Assembly: GCA_963741495.1 (NCBI GenBank) | Contig: CAVUID010000015.1 | Span: 310,001 to 374,000, forward strand | Reading direction: 5' to 3' | Length of the DNA: 64,000 bases | Source: Sulfurimicrobium sp963741495 | Lineage (GTDB): Bacteria > Pseudomonadota > Gammaproteobacteria > Burkholderiales > Sulfuricellaceae | Part shown: in pieces, positions 26,626 to 35,688 of the stretch | Position numbering within the stretch: position 1 is the first letter of the stretch | Layout of the letters: every line of letters begins with the position of its first letter | Made by a program: the position numbers and the translations under genes | Notes under the pieces: generated by a model | What the model was told of the DNA's origin: nothing | Database searches by the model: none | Seen by the model: only the letters and a program-made list of their open reading frames with translations

Positions 26626-28593
26626 ATGGCGTCGATCGAATCTGTACTGCATGAAACCCGAGTATTCCCGCCAAGCGATGCGTTCCAGGCCCAGGCCAAT
26701 GTGTCGGGGATGGAAGCATACAACGCCCTGTGCGCTGAGGCGGAGCGGGATTATGAAGGTTTCTGGGGCAGGCTGGCGCGTGAGCATATCGAGTGGAAAA
26801 AACCCTTTAGCTCTGTGCTGGATGAAAGCCAGGCGCCTTTTTACCGCTGGTTCCATGATGGCGAAATGAATGTCTCCTACAACTGCCTCGACAAACATCT
26901 GGCGACGCAGGGAGATAAAACCGCGATCATTTTCGAGGCGGATGATGGCAAGGTCAGCCATGTCAGCTACAAGGAACTTCACCAGCGCGTATGCCAGTTC
27001 GCCAATGGCCTGAAATCGCTCGATATCGGCAAGGGCGACCGCGTCATCATCTACATGCCGATGTCGGTCGAAGCCGTGGTGGCTATGCAGGCCTGCGCCC
27101 GGATTGGCGCGATTCATTCCGTGGTATTCGGCGGCTTTTCCGCCAAGAGCCTGCACGAGCGCATCATCGACGCCGGTGCCAAGGCCGTTATTACCGCCGA
27201 TGAAAGCATGCGCGGCGGCAAGGCGATTCCGCTCAAGGTTGCGGTGGATGAGGCGCTGGCCACGGGTGGATGCGAATGCGTCAAGAAAGTGGTGGTTTAC
27301 CGCCGCAGCGGCGGCGCGACCAAATGGGATGCCGAGCGAGACCTGTGGTGGCACGATCTGGTCCAGAATCAGGCCGCAAGCTGCGAGCCGACCTGGGTCA
27401 GCGCCGAAGATCCGCTGTTCATTCTTTACACCTCCGGTTCGACCGGCAAGCCCAAGGGCGTACAGCACTCGACCGGCGGCTTTCTGCTCGGCGCCATCCT
27501 GTCGATGAAATGGGTGTTCGATTACAAGCCGAATGATGTTTACTGGTGCACCGCCGACGTGGGCTGGGTTACCGGGCATACCTATGTAGCCTACGGCCCG
27601 CTGGCAATGGGGGCGACCGAGGTGATTTTTGAGGGGATACCCACCTATCCTGATGCCGGACGCTTCTGGAAGCTGATCCAGGATCACAAGGTCACCACCT
27701 TCTATACCGCGCCCACGGCCATTCGCTCGCTGATCAAGCTGGGCAGCGACTTGCCCAAACAATATGATCTTTCTTCGCTGCGCCTGCTGGGCACAGTGGG
27801 TGAGCCGATCAATCCCGAAGCCTGGATGTGGTATCACGAGGTGGTGGGGCAGGAGCGCTGCCCCATTGTCGATACCTGGTGGCAGACCGAAACCGGCAGC
27901 CACATGATCGCGCCGTTGCCAGGCGCGGTGGCGACCAAACCCGGCTCCTGCACCTTGCCCTTGCCCGGCATCATGGTCGATATCGTGGATGAAGTTGGCC
28001 ATCCGGTCGAAAAAGGCCATGGCGGCTTCCTGGTGATCAAGCGCCCCTTCCCGTCCCAGTTGCGCACACTGTGGGGCGATCCGGAGCGTTTCAAAAAGAC
28101 CTATTTCCCAGAGGAACTGGGCGGCAAGTATTACCTCGCCGGCGATTCTTCCCATCGCGACAATGACGGTTATTACTGGATCATGGGCCGCATCGACGAC
28201 GTGCTGAATGTTTCCGGGCACCGTCTGGGGACCATGGAAATCGAGTCCGCCCTGGTGGCCAACCCTTTGGTGGCGGAAGCTGCCGTGGTTGGCAAGCCGC
28301 ACGAAATCAAGGGTGAATCCGTGGTGGCCTATGTGGTGCTGAAAGGCGCCCGACCCGAAGGCGACGCAGCCAGGCAGATCGCTGCGCAACTGCGTGACTG
28401 GGTGGGCAAGGAGATTGGTCCTATCGCCAAGCCGGACGAAATTCGTTTTGGCGACAATCTGCCCAAGACGCGTTCGGGCAAGATCATGCGTCGTCTGTTG
28501 CGTGCATTGGCGAAAGGTGAAGAAATCACCTCCGATACCTCAACCCTTGAAAATCCGGCGATCCTGGAGCAGCTCAAAGCTGCGGTCAAGTAA
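26626..28593 (+). CDS. acs: Acetyl-CoA synthetase
   Basis: Acs activates acetate to acetyl-CoA through acetyl-AMP. The ATG at 26626 behind GTGGAGATG gives 655 residues. Core motifs of the adenylate-forming family are present: YTSGSTGKPKGVQHSTGG, the TWWQTETGS block and LAGDSSHRDNDGYYWIMGRIDDVLNVSGHR; the C-terminal PKTRSGKIMRR contains the regulatory lysine acetylated in this family. A strong hairpin terminator follows. Confidence 0.97.
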   Translation: MASIESVLHETRVFPPSDAFQAQANVSGMEAYNALCAEAERDYEGFWGRLAREHIEWKKPFSSVLDESQAPFYRWFHDGEMNVSYNCLDKHLATQGDKTAIIFEADDGKVSHVSYKELHQRVCQFANGLKSLDIGKGDRVIIYMPMSVEAVVAMQACARIGAIHSVVFGGFSAKSLHERIIDAGAKAVITADESMRGGKAIPLKVAVDEALATGGCECVKKVVVYRRSGGATKWDAERDLWWHDLVQNQAASCEPTWVSAEDPLFILYTSGSTGKPKGVQHSTGGFLLGAILSMKWVFDYKPNDVYWCTADVGWVTGHTYVAYGPLAMGATEVIFEGIPTYPDAGRFWKLIQDHKVTTFYTAPTAIRSLIKLGSDLPKQYDLSSLRLLGTVGEPINPEAWMWYHEVVGQERCPIVDTWWQTETGSHMIAPLPGAVATKPGSCTLPLPGIMVDIVDEVGHPVEKGHGGFLVIKRPFPSQLRTLWGDPERFKKTYFPEELGGKYYLAGDSSHRDNDGYYWIMGRIDDVLNVSGHRLGTMEIESALVANPLVAEAAVVGKPHEIKGESVVAYVVLKGARPEGDAARQIAAQLRDWVGKEIGPIAKPDEIRFGDNLPKTRSGKIMRRLLRALAKGEEITSDTSTLENPAILEQLKAAVK

Positions 28594-28615
28594 GCGATAC
28601 ACGGCTATAATTGAG

Positions 28616-28650
28616 CCGCAGCGGAGCGTTTCCGCTGCGGTTTTTTATTT
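28616..28650 (+). terminator. Intrinsic terminator behind acs
   Basis: A perfect 10-bp GC-rich stem (CCGCAGCGGA / TCCGCTGCGG) with a five-base loop is followed by six T residues, 22 bases after the acs stop. It ends 12 bases before the ATG of the YhdP-like gene, so that gene needs its own promoter or read-through. Confidence 0.92.
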
Positions 28651-28661
28651 CCAGAGTTTTC

Positions 28662-31600
28662 ATGCTCAAAACCACTGCTCGCTGGATTCACCGTTTGCTC
28701 GTCTCGGCACTGATCCTGGGCGGCCTGGCGTTTGCTGTGGTTGTGCTGGGTTTGCGCTACTGGCTGCTGCCCAACATCGCCGACTATCGCGAGCAAATTG
28801 CCGTTTCCATCAGTCAGGCAGCCGGGCAGCGGGTGACCATCGGAGAGATCGAAGCCGGGTGGGATGGCTTGCGGCCGCACCTCAAGATGCGCGGCGTCGA
28901 TGTCCATGATGCAGCCGGAAATTCTGCCCTGCGCCTGGAACATGTCGAAGGAACGCTGGCCTGGTGGGCGTTGGTGCTGGGCGAAATTCGTCTCTATTCA
29001 CTGGAGATTGACCGGCCCAATCTGTCGCTGCGCCGAACTGCCAAGGGGGAGATCTTTGTTGGCGGCGTATGGGTCAATCAGCCCGGCAGCGAGAGCGGTT
29101 TTGCGGACTGGCTGCTACGTCAGCATCGCATCATCGTTCGCAAAGCGACCCTGAGCTGGCAGGACGAGTTGCGCCAGTCGCCCTTACTGGAACTGAATCA
29201 GCTGGATCTGCGCCTGGAAAATCGCGGCAAGCGGCACCGTTTTGGCCTGCGTGCCGAGCCACCAACGTCTCTTGCCTTGCCGTTCGATTTTCGCGGCGAT
29301 TTGAAGGGTAGCGATCTGGGGGATATATCAGGCTGGTCCGGTACGCTCTACGCTCGCCTTGAGTATACCGATATCGCTCAATGGAGAAGCTGGCTGGACC
29401 TGCCTTTCCAGCTGGAACGCGGCAAGGGCGGCGTTCAGGTCTGGCTAGGCATGGAGGGCAAGAAGCTGAAAGGTCTGACTGCCGATGTGCAACTCAAGAA
29501 TGTGCTGGCGCGTTTGCGCCCCGACTTGCCTCAACTGGATATGGCAGTGCTTGGCGGGCGCCTGAGCCTGGCAGATCTTGCACCGGGACAACTGTTGCAG
29601 GGCAGTGGTTTTTCTTTTCTCCTGCAGGATGGCACGGCCTTTGGCCCGGCCAAGGCCAGCCTGAAAATACTCCCTGCGCGTGGCAAGAAACCGCCTCAGG
29701 GGGAACTGAAAGTGGACAATCTGGAACTTGCTCCACTCGTTGTGCTTGCCAGTTATTTGCCTGTCAACGATGAAATGCGGACTGCCTTGCGGCAAGTGCA
29801 ACCCAGAGGAGCGCTGCAAGACTTGTCCGCCAGCTGGAAAGGTCTATGGCCGGCGTTGCAGGGCTATGAGGTCAAGGGAAAATTCATCAATCTCGCTGCC
29901 GATTCTTATACGCTTGAATCGGGTACTCAACTGCCAGGGGTCGCCAATTTGAGCGGCCATCTGGATTTCAGCGAAAAAAGCGGCGCGCTGAACCTCAACT
30001 CGCGCAAGCTCAGCCTGACTATCCCCAAAGTGTTCGATCATGCGCTGGAACTGGATACCCTGACTGCCCAGCTGGGCTGGAGCAAAAAAGGGGGGCAGCT
30101 CGAATTCAAACTGGGCAGCGCGTCGCTTGCCAACGCGCATCTGGCAGGAACCGCTTTCGGCAGCTACCAAACCGACAGCAAAGGGCCGGGCCAGATCAAT
30201 CTGAGCGCCCATTTCAATCGCGCGGATGCGCGCTTCGTCAGCCACTACATGCCGCTGGTGGTTGGCGTGGAGACGCGCGACTGGCTCGCTCGCTCCCTCA
30301 AGGCGGGGCATTCCAGCGATGTGCAATTGAAGCTCAAGGGTGATCTGGCAAAATTCCCCTTCGAGGATAACAAGTCGGGCCTGTTTGAAGTGGCGGTCAA
30401 GGGAAAAGGTGCACGGCTTGAATATGCGCCGGGATGGCCCGAGATCGAAGACATTGCCGTCGATCTGCTATTTCGCGGTAAACGCATGGATATTTATGCT
30501 CATGCAGGCCGTACCTATGGCATGCAGATCGGCAATGTTCATGTCTGGATCCCGGATCTGCTTGTCATGGAAGAAATGCTTCTGATCGAGGGCGAAGCCC
30601 AGGGGCCAACTCAGGACATGCTTAAATTCATCGATCAAAGTCCGGTCAATGACATGATCGATGGCTTCAGCCAGGGTATGCAGGCCGGTGGGAACGGAAA
30701 ACTCGATCTCAGCCTGAAAATCCCCCTGCGTCGCCTGGACGATATCAGTGTGGCTGGCGGCTTTTTGTTCAAAAACAATCAAGTGATGCTGGGCGAGGGG
30801 ATGCCTGCGCTGGAGCAGGTGAACGGTGCGCTGCGGTTTACCGGTTCATCGGTCGCTATTCAAGGCCTGTCAGCCCAGTTTCTTGGCGGCCCTGCATCCA
30901 TCAATGCGGCTACTCAACAGGGTTTGATCCAGATCAACGCAAATGGCAAGGCTACGGCTGAAGGGCTGGCCAAAGCTTTCCCGCATCCGCTGTTAAAACG
31001 TTTGCAGGGAAGTACAAACTGGAATGGATCGATTGCCTTGCGCAAGAAACTGGCCAACGCGGTCTTTACTTCCAGTTTGAAGGGCATGGGCAGCACCCTT
31101 CCTTTGCCGTTTAACAAGTCGGCAGGGGATAGCGTCATGTTCCGACTGGAACGCAAGGCGTCGACACTGGAACAGGATCTCATCAGTTTCAGCTATGGCA
31201 ATGTACTGGCGGCACAATTCGCGCGAAGCCAGCAATCTGGTCAGATGAAGGTGGAGCGTGGTGCCATTCGACTGGGGGGCGGCACGGTGGAATTGCCGGC
31301 GAATGGCATCTGGCTGAATGGCTCCCTGCCATACCTGGATCTCGATCACTGGCGTGAATTGACGAGGGGGAATGGAGGTAATGAGAGTAATGGCGAGGGC
31401 TTCACCCTTGATGGCGTCAATCTGAAACTCTCTGTGCTCGACGCTTTCGGCAAGCGTTTCAAGGATCTGAGCGTGCATGCCTGGAAGCCGGGTGGTGAGT
31501 GGCAGGCTGCGCTTGAAAGTCAGGAAATGAGCGGCAGCGTCAATTGGAAGTCGGGTGGAGCGGGACATGTGAACGGGCGCTTCAAATCGCTCTCCATTCC

Positions 31601-32489
31601 ACCCGCAGCGCCACCCAAGCTGAGTGTGCCGGAGGCGGTCGCCGAAAGTACGGAATACCCGTCACTGGACATCATTGCCGAAAATTTCAGCATTCGCGAC
31701 AATCAGCTGGGTCGACTGGAACTGGTTGCCGCGCCTAGCGGGCGAGACTGGCGCATCAACAGGCTTAAATTGAATACACCAGAAACCACGCTTTCACTCG
31801 ACGGTGTCTGGCAGAACTGGATTCAGCAACCGAAGAGCCAGTTCAATCTGCAACTCGAAACCAGCGATATCGGCAAGTTGCTGGCGCGCGTGGGGCATCC
31901 AGACAGCGTCAAAGGCGGCAAGGCGGTTCTGAAAGGGCAGCTTTCCTGGAATGGCAGCCCGGCTGATCTTCATTATCCGTCCATGAGCGGCGCCATGTCG
32001 CTGGAAGCGCAGCGGGGCCAATTTCTGAAAATAGAACCCGGAATCGGCAAGCTGTTGGGGATTTTGAGTTTGCAGGCGCTGCCACGGCGTATTACCCTCG
32101 ATTTTCGCGATGTATTCAGCGATGGTTTTGCTTTTGACGATATTTCCATGAATGTGAAGGCCAGTCAGGGTGTCGTCAGCAGCAATGATTTCAAGATGGA
32201 GGGGCCGGCAGCCAAGGTCAGCATGCAAGGCGAAACCAGCCTGGCTAATGAAACGCAAAATTTGCGGGTGCGCGTGGTGCCGGTGCTGGGCGATACGGTT
32301 TCCGGTGCCGTGGCTTTATTGGGCGGACCTGTGGTGGGCTTGACGACATTGCTGGTGCAGAAAGTGCTCAAGGACCCGATCGGGCGAATCATTGCCTATG
32401 AATACAGCATTACCGGAACATGGGATAATCCGGTGGTGACTAAGCTAAAAAGAAGCGGCGAAGAAAATAAAACCGTGGAAGGCAATTAA
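28662..32489 (+). CDS. yhdP: YhdP-family AsmA-like protein
   Basis: This 1275-residue protein is anchored by one N-terminal membrane segment (about residues 15-35) and extends into the periplasm. The DUF3971/AsmA-like repeats of beta strand run through the body, and the C-terminus has RVVPVLGDTVSGAVALLGGPVVGLTTLLVQKV followed by YEYSITGTWDNP, both typical of YhdP. Relatives in E. coli help carry phospholipid from the inner to the outer membrane. ATG 28662 was chosen over an upstream in-frame codon because it directly precedes the basic-hydrophobic anchor. The stop TAA coincides with the TTAA duplication of a miniature transposon. The frame is intact over 3.8 kb. Confidence 0.93.
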   Translation: MLKTTARWIHRLLVSALILGGLAFAVVVLGLRYWLLPNIADYREQIAVSISQAAGQRVTIGEIEAGWDGLRPHLKMRGVDVHDAAGNSALRLEHVEGTLAWWALVLGEIRLYSLEIDRPNLSLRRTAKGEIFVGGVWVNQPGSESGFADWLLRQHRIIVRKATLSWQDELRQSPLLELNQLDLRLENRGKRHRFGLRAEPPTSLALPFDFRGDLKGSDLGDISGWSGTLYARLEYTDIAQWRSWLDLPFQLERGKGGVQVWLGMEGKKLKGLTADVQLKNVLARLRPDLPQLDMAVLGGRLSLADLAPGQLLQGSGFSFLLQDGTAFGPAKASLKILPARGKKPPQGELKVDNLELAPLVVLASYLPVNDEMRTALRQVQPRGALQDLSASWKGLWPALQGYEVKGKFINLAADSYTLESGTQLPGVANLSGHLDFSEKSGALNLNSRKLSLTIPKVFDHALELDTLTAQLGWSKKGGQLEFKLGSASLANAHLAGTAFGSYQTDSKGPGQINLSAHFNRADARFVSHYMPLVVGVETRDWLARSLKAGHSSDVQLKLKGDLAKFPFEDNKSGLFEVAVKGKGARLEYAPGWPEIEDIAVDLLFRGKRMDIYAHAGRTYGMQIGNVHVWIPDLLVMEEMLLIEGEAQGPTQDMLKFIDQSPVNDMIDGFSQGMQAGGNGKLDLSLKIPLRRLDDISVAGGFLFKNNQVMLGEGMPALEQVNGALRFTGSSVAIQGLSAQFLGGPASINAATQQGLIQINANGKATAEGLAKAFPHPLLKRLQGSTNWNGSIALRKKLANAVFTSSLKGMGSTLPLPFNKSAGDSVMFRLERKASTLEQDLISFSYGNVLAAQFARSQQSGQMKVERGAIRLGGGTVELPANGIWLNGSLPYLDLDHWRELTRGNGGNESNGEGFTLDGVNLKLSVLDAFGKRFKDLSVHAWKPGGEWQAALESQEMSGSVNWKSGGAGHVNGRFKSLSIPPAAPPKLSVPEAVAESTEYPSLDIIAENFSIRDNQLGRLELVAAPSGRDWRINRLKLNTPETTLSLDGVWQNWIQQPKSQFNLQLETSDIGKLLARVGHPDSVKGGKAVLKGQLSWNGSPADLHYPSMSGAMSLEAQRGQFLKIEPGIGKLLGILSLQALPRRITLDFRDVFSDGFAFDDISMNVKASQGVVSSNDFKMEGPAAKVSMQGETSLANETQNLRVRVVPVLGDTVSGAVALLGGPVVGLTTLLVQKVLKDPIGRIIAYEYSITGTWDNPVVTKLKRSGEENKTVEGN

Positions 32490-32663
32490 GAAAGACCTGA
32501 ACAAGTGTGCACCACTGTCTTTGTGAGCGTAGCGAAGCAATCTTGTTTTTCAACGAGTGTGAGATTGCTTCGTCACTGCGCTCCTCGTATACGATTCCAC
32601 ACGAACTTCAGTTCGTAGTGGATCGGAATCCCGTGGGGCAATGACCACTTATTCAGGGGTTCC
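32490..32663. mobile_element. IS5-like miniature inverted-repeat element, copy 1
   Basis: A 174-base non-coding element is flanked by TTAA on both sides (32486-32489 and 32664-32667), which fits the YTAR target duplication of the IS5 group. The left end GAAAGACCTGAACAAGTG and the inverted right end GGAACCCCTGAATAAGTG are alike. Inside lie a long hairpin with CGAAGCAATCT (32533-32543) facing AGATTGCTTCG (32562-32572), and a shorter nested hairpin around CGAACTTCAGTTCG. A second copy is at 44230-44399. Confidence 0.82.
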
Positions 32664-32732
32664 TTAACTTTAAGGCTTGAATTCAGCCTTGAAGGCTGCA
32701 TGTTGAAACAGAATAGAAATCAAGAGGAATCC

Positions 32733-33617
32733 ATGAACAGCAAGGAAAAATCCAGTTTTGCAAAACCCAAGGCGCGTACCACCATGCTGAAAACTGCGCC
32801 GCCGCCTGGATCCTGCCGGGTTGCCGCCATCCAGATGGCTTCCGGACCGAATGTATCCGCCAATCTGGCCGAAGCCGAGCGCCTGATTGCCGCCGCCGCA
32901 AGCCAGGGCGCTAAGCTGGTGGCTTTGCCGGAGTATTTCTGCATCATGGGTCTGAAGGAAACGGACAAGGTCGCAGTGCGTGAAGCGGAAGGCAAGGGGC
33001 CGATCCAGAAATTTCTCAGTGCCCAGGCAAAGAAGCACAAGATCTGGCTGGTGGGTGGCTCCGTGCCGCTCGAAGCCTCGGTCCCCGGCAAGGTGCGGAA
33101 CAGTTGCCTGGTCTATGACGACAAGGGCAAGCTTGCCGCGCGCTACGACAAAATTCATCTTTTTGGCCTCGATCTGGGCAACGAGCATTACCGCGAAGAG
33201 GAAACCATCGAGGCCGGCGACCAGGTTGTCGTGCTGGAAACGCCATTCGGCCGCATTGGCTTGTCCGTCTGTTATGACTTGCGTTTCCCCGAGCTTTACC
33301 GTGCCATGAAGGATGTGGACCTGATCGTGCTGCCTTCTGCCTTTACCGATACCACCGGGAAAGCGCATTGGGAAACGCTGGTGCGTGCCCGTGCAATCGA
33401 AAACCTGGCTTATGTCGTGGCACCCGCCCAGGGCGGATATCATCTTTCCGGACGCGAAACGCATGGCAACAGCATGATCGTCGACCCCTGGGGCGTTATT
33501 CTGGACCGCCTGCCACGCGGCTCCGGCGTCGTGATTGCGAATGTCAATCGCGGCTATCAGGCCAGCCTGCGCGCCAGCCTGCCTGCCTTGCAGCACCGCA
33601 CCATTCACCAATGCTGA
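32733..33617 (+). CDS. Carbon-nitrogen hydrolase (nitrilase family, Nit1-like)
   Basis: The protein carries the nitrilase catalytic triad: Glu in LVALPEYFC, Lys in ARYDKIHLFGLDL and Cys in GLSVCYDLRFPELYR. The C-terminal part NSMIVDPWGVILDRL is usual for the Nit/omega-amidase branch, in which members repair deaminated glutathione or hydrolyse short amides. ATG 32733 behind AAGAGGA gives 294 residues; another ATG 33 bases upstream is in frame. It lies between the YhdP gene and tldD, 10 bases ahead of the latter, a pairing seen across betaproteobacteria. Confidence 0.92.
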   Translation: MNSKEKSSFAKPKARTTMLKTAPPPGSCRVAAIQMASGPNVSANLAEAERLIAAAASQGAKLVALPEYFCIMGLKETDKVAVREAEGKGPIQKFLSAQAKKHKIWLVGGSVPLEASVPGKVRNSCLVYDDKGKLAARYDKIHLFGLDLGNEHYREEETIEAGDQVVVLETPFGRIGLSVCYDLRFPELYRAMKDVDLIVLPSAFTDTTGKAHWETLVRARAIENLAYVVAPAQGGYHLSGRETHGNSMIVDPWGVILDRLPRGSGVVIANVNRGYQASLRASLPALQHRTIHQC

Positions 33618-33627
33618 AGAACCCTAC

Positions 33628-35103
33628 ATGACCGTACAAACACAATCGCAGCAAGCCACAATCGAACCCGGCACCTTGTTTGCCACCGCAGAAAGCACGC
33701 TGCTTAAACCCTACCACCTGGATGAAGCCCGGCTGCAACAGGTGTTCGGCCAGATCATGACGCATCAGGCCGACTATGCCGACCTGTATTTCCAGTACAG
33801 CCGCGCGGAAAGCTGGAGTCTGGAAGAAGGGCAGGTCAAGTCGGGCAGCTTCGATATCGATCAGGGTGTCGGCGTGCGTGTGGTCAGCGGCGAGAAAACA
33901 GCTTTTGCCTATTCCGATGAAATCAGCTTGCCCGCACTGACCCAGGCCGCTGAAACCACGCGTGCCATCGCCAGGCAGGGCGGAGAAGGGCGCGTTCATG
34001 CGCTGCGGCGCGCCACGGGGCACGGCCTGTATTTGCCGCACGACCCCATCGCCAGCCTGAACGATGTGCAGAAGGTGAAGCTACTGGAAAAACTGGAACG
34101 CATCGCCCGCTCTCTGGACCCACGCATCACGCAGGTGATGGCCGGGCTGGCCGGCGAATATGAAGTGGTCATGGTGGCCCGCAACGACGGCTTGATGGCG
34201 GCGGATGTCCGGCCGCTGGTGCGCCTGTCCGTGCAGGTTATCGCGGAGCAGGATGGCCGTCGCGAACAGGGTAGTGCCGGCGGCGGCGGGCGCTTTGATT
34301 ACGCCTATTTCAGCGATGAAATACTGGAACAGTATGCAAAAGAAGCCGTGCATCAGGCACTGATCAATCTGGATGCCCGCCCGGCACCGGCAGGCGCCAT
34401 GACCGTGGTGCTGGGTGCCGGTTGGCCCGGAATCCTGCTGCATGAGGCCATCGGTCATGGACTGGAAGGCGACTTCAACCGCAAGGGCAGCTCGGCTTTC
34501 AGCGGGCGTGTCGGTGAGCGGGTGGCGGCCGATGGCGTGACCGTGGTGGATGACGGGACTATTGCACGGCGGCGCGGCTCACTCAACGTGGATGATGAAG
34601 GCAACCCGACCCAGTGCACGGTGCTGATCGAAAACGGCATTCTCAAAGGCTATCTGCAGGACTCGCTCAATGCGCGCCTGATGGGGGTTGCGCCGACCGG
34701 CAACGCACGGCGCGAATCTTTTGCGCATATCCCCATGCCGCGCATGACCAATACCTACATGCTCAACGGTGACAAAAATCCGCAGGAAATCATCGCTTCG
34801 GTCAAGCACGGCCTGTATGCCGCCAATTTTGGCGGCGGGCAGGTGGATATCACCAGCGGAAAGTTCGTTTTTTCCGCCGCCGAAGCCTATATGATCGAAG
34901 ACGGCAAAATCACTTATCCGGTAAAAGGCGCCACCCTGATCGGAAATGGCCCGGATGTGTTGACCCGGGTTTCGATGATCGGCAACGACATGAAGCTGGA
35001 CCCGGGTGTCGGCACCTGCGGCAAGGAAGGCCAGAGCGTGCCAGTCGGCGTCGGTCAGCCTACGCTGCGAATCGATGGTCTGACAGTCGGAGGCACAGCG
35101 TGA
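33628..35103 (+). CDS. tldD: Metalloprotease TldD
   Basis: TldD and TldE form a heterodimeric zinc protease that trims unfolded peptides and processes microcin precursors and antitoxins. The 491-residue protein has HEAIGHGLEGD, the HExxxH zinc motif, and the typical end KEGQSVPVGVGQPTLRIDGLTVGGT. ATG 33628 was preferred because the upstream frame overlaps the nitrilase gene. The partner tldE (pmbA) is not in this window. The stop overlaps the next start by four bases (GTGA). Confidence 0.96.
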   Translation: MTVQTQSQQATIEPGTLFATAESTLLKPYHLDEARLQQVFGQIMTHQADYADLYFQYSRAESWSLEEGQVKSGSFDIDQGVGVRVVSGEKTAFAYSDEISLPALTQAAETTRAIARQGGEGRVHALRRATGHGLYLPHDPIASLNDVQKVKLLEKLERIARSLDPRITQVMAGLAGEYEVVMVARNDGLMAADVRPLVRLSVQVIAEQDGRREQGSAGGGGRFDYAYFSDEILEQYAKEAVHQALINLDARPAPAGAMTVVLGAGWPGILLHEAIGHGLEGDFNRKGSSAFSGRVGERVAADGVTVVDDGTIARRRGSLNVDDEGNPTQCTVLIENGILKGYLQDSLNARLMGVAPTGNARRESFAHIPMPRMTNTYMLNGDKNPQEIIASVKHGLYAANFGGGQVDITSGKFVFSAAEAYMIEDGKITYPVKGATLIGNGPDVLTRVSMIGNDMKLDPGVGTCGKEGQSVPVGVGQPTLRIDGLTVGGTA

Positions 35104-35408
35104 GGCTTTTGCCTGCCGCTGCTCTGCTGGCCTGTCTTGCTCTGTCCGTGAATGCCGGTTCGGCGGAATTTTCCCTGGAGCCGGATACGCCTCACTATTT
35201 CGAAAATTTCGACCCCGGACAAAAACCCTGGCAACCAGGCCAGGCACTTAATATCGAAGAGGTCTTCAAGAATTATCAGTATTTTGAAATCCGTTTTTTA
35301 AATGGCGGGGCTGAAATTCAGGTCCGGCGATACATTCAGAACCAGCGGGAAGGGGAGACGCGCTACAGCGTCATGCCGGATGGCTCACTGGCCAAAATTG
35401 GCCCGTGA
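35100..35408 (+). CDS. Small exported hypothetical protein
   Basis: GTG at 35100 overlaps the tldD stop, giving a 102-residue protein with a signal peptide (MRLLPAAALLACLALSVNAGSA). The mature part is acidic and aromatic (YFENFDPGQKPWQPG, NYQYFEIRFLNGGAEIQVRRYIQNQREGETRYSVMPDGSL). I do not recognise the family. Coupling to tldD suggests the two are made together, but no function follows from that. Confidence 0.7.
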   Translation: MRLLPAAALLACLALSVNAGSAEFSLEPDTPHYFENFDPGQKPWQPGQALNIEEVFKNYQYFEIRFLNGGAEIQVRRYIQNQREGETRYSVMPDGSLAKIGP

Positions 35409-35416
35409 TGCAAAAT

Positions 35417-35440
35417 GGTGCGCATGCACCAGTCTCGTGC
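35417..35440. promoter_or_regulatory. Candidate NtrC-type enhancer site
   Basis: GCACC (35426-35430), five bases, then CGTGC (35436-35440) matches the NtrC consensus GCACC-N5-GGTGC in nine of ten positions. A second half-site GGTGC at 35417-35421 forms the palindrome GGTGC-GCAT-GCACC with it. The centre is about 170 bases before the expected start of the downstream sigma-54 promoter, a normal enhancer distance. Binding is inferred from sequence only. Confidence 0.5.
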
Positions 35441-35578
35441 GCGACGCCTGCAGCATGTCCTTGACATTTTGATGGTACGGGGAGAACATCACCCGCTTCG
35501 AAACAGAATATCTCCAGCGCATGTCCAACCGCGCTCTTGTCAGTAGCTTGTTTATATTTATTGCATGAGTTTCAAGCC

Positions 35579-35594
35579 TGGAACGTAAATTGCA
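35579..35594 (+). promoter_or_regulatory. Candidate sigma-54 promoter for the DUF2934 gene
   Basis: TGGAACGTAAATTGCA matches the sigma-54 consensus TGGCACG-N4-TTGCW at all but one position. The invariant GG (35580-35581) and GC (35592-35593) are separated by exactly ten bases. Transcription would begin near 35605 and leave a leader of about 84 bases before the ATG at 35689. Confidence 0.62.
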
Positions 35595-35619
35595 TAAGCT
35601 GACCTCAGAGAAACACGTT

Positions 35620-35641
35620 TCATGACAAAAAACTGTCATGA
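35620..35641. promoter_or_regulatory. Inverted repeat in the DUF2934 leader
   Basis: A perfect eight-base inverted repeat TCATGACA-AAAAAC-TGTCATGA lies about 20 bases after the predicted sigma-54 start and 48 bases before the ATG. It could be an operator or an RNA hairpin; no T tract follows. Confidence 0.5.
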
Positions 35642-35688
35642 GGCAGCAATAATTTTTCTACATAATTTAATTTTTTGGAGCAAAGATC

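Noticed and set aside
26212..28389. Open frame of 725 codons on the minus strand opposite acs and the start of glnE
   Set aside because: Shadow frame; it runs opposite the certain acs gene and has no recognisable domain.
32496..32657. CRISPR or rho-independent terminator as explanation of the hairpins behind yhdP
   Set aside because: There are no regular repeats and spacers, and the same whole unit with flanking YTAR tetranucleotides recurs at 44.2 kb, so a miniature transposon explains it better.
35385..35639. Minus-strand ORF of 84 codons between the exported hypothetical gene and the DUF2934 gene
   Set aside because: It covers the candidate NtrC and sigma-54 sites, has no ribosome site and no protein features.
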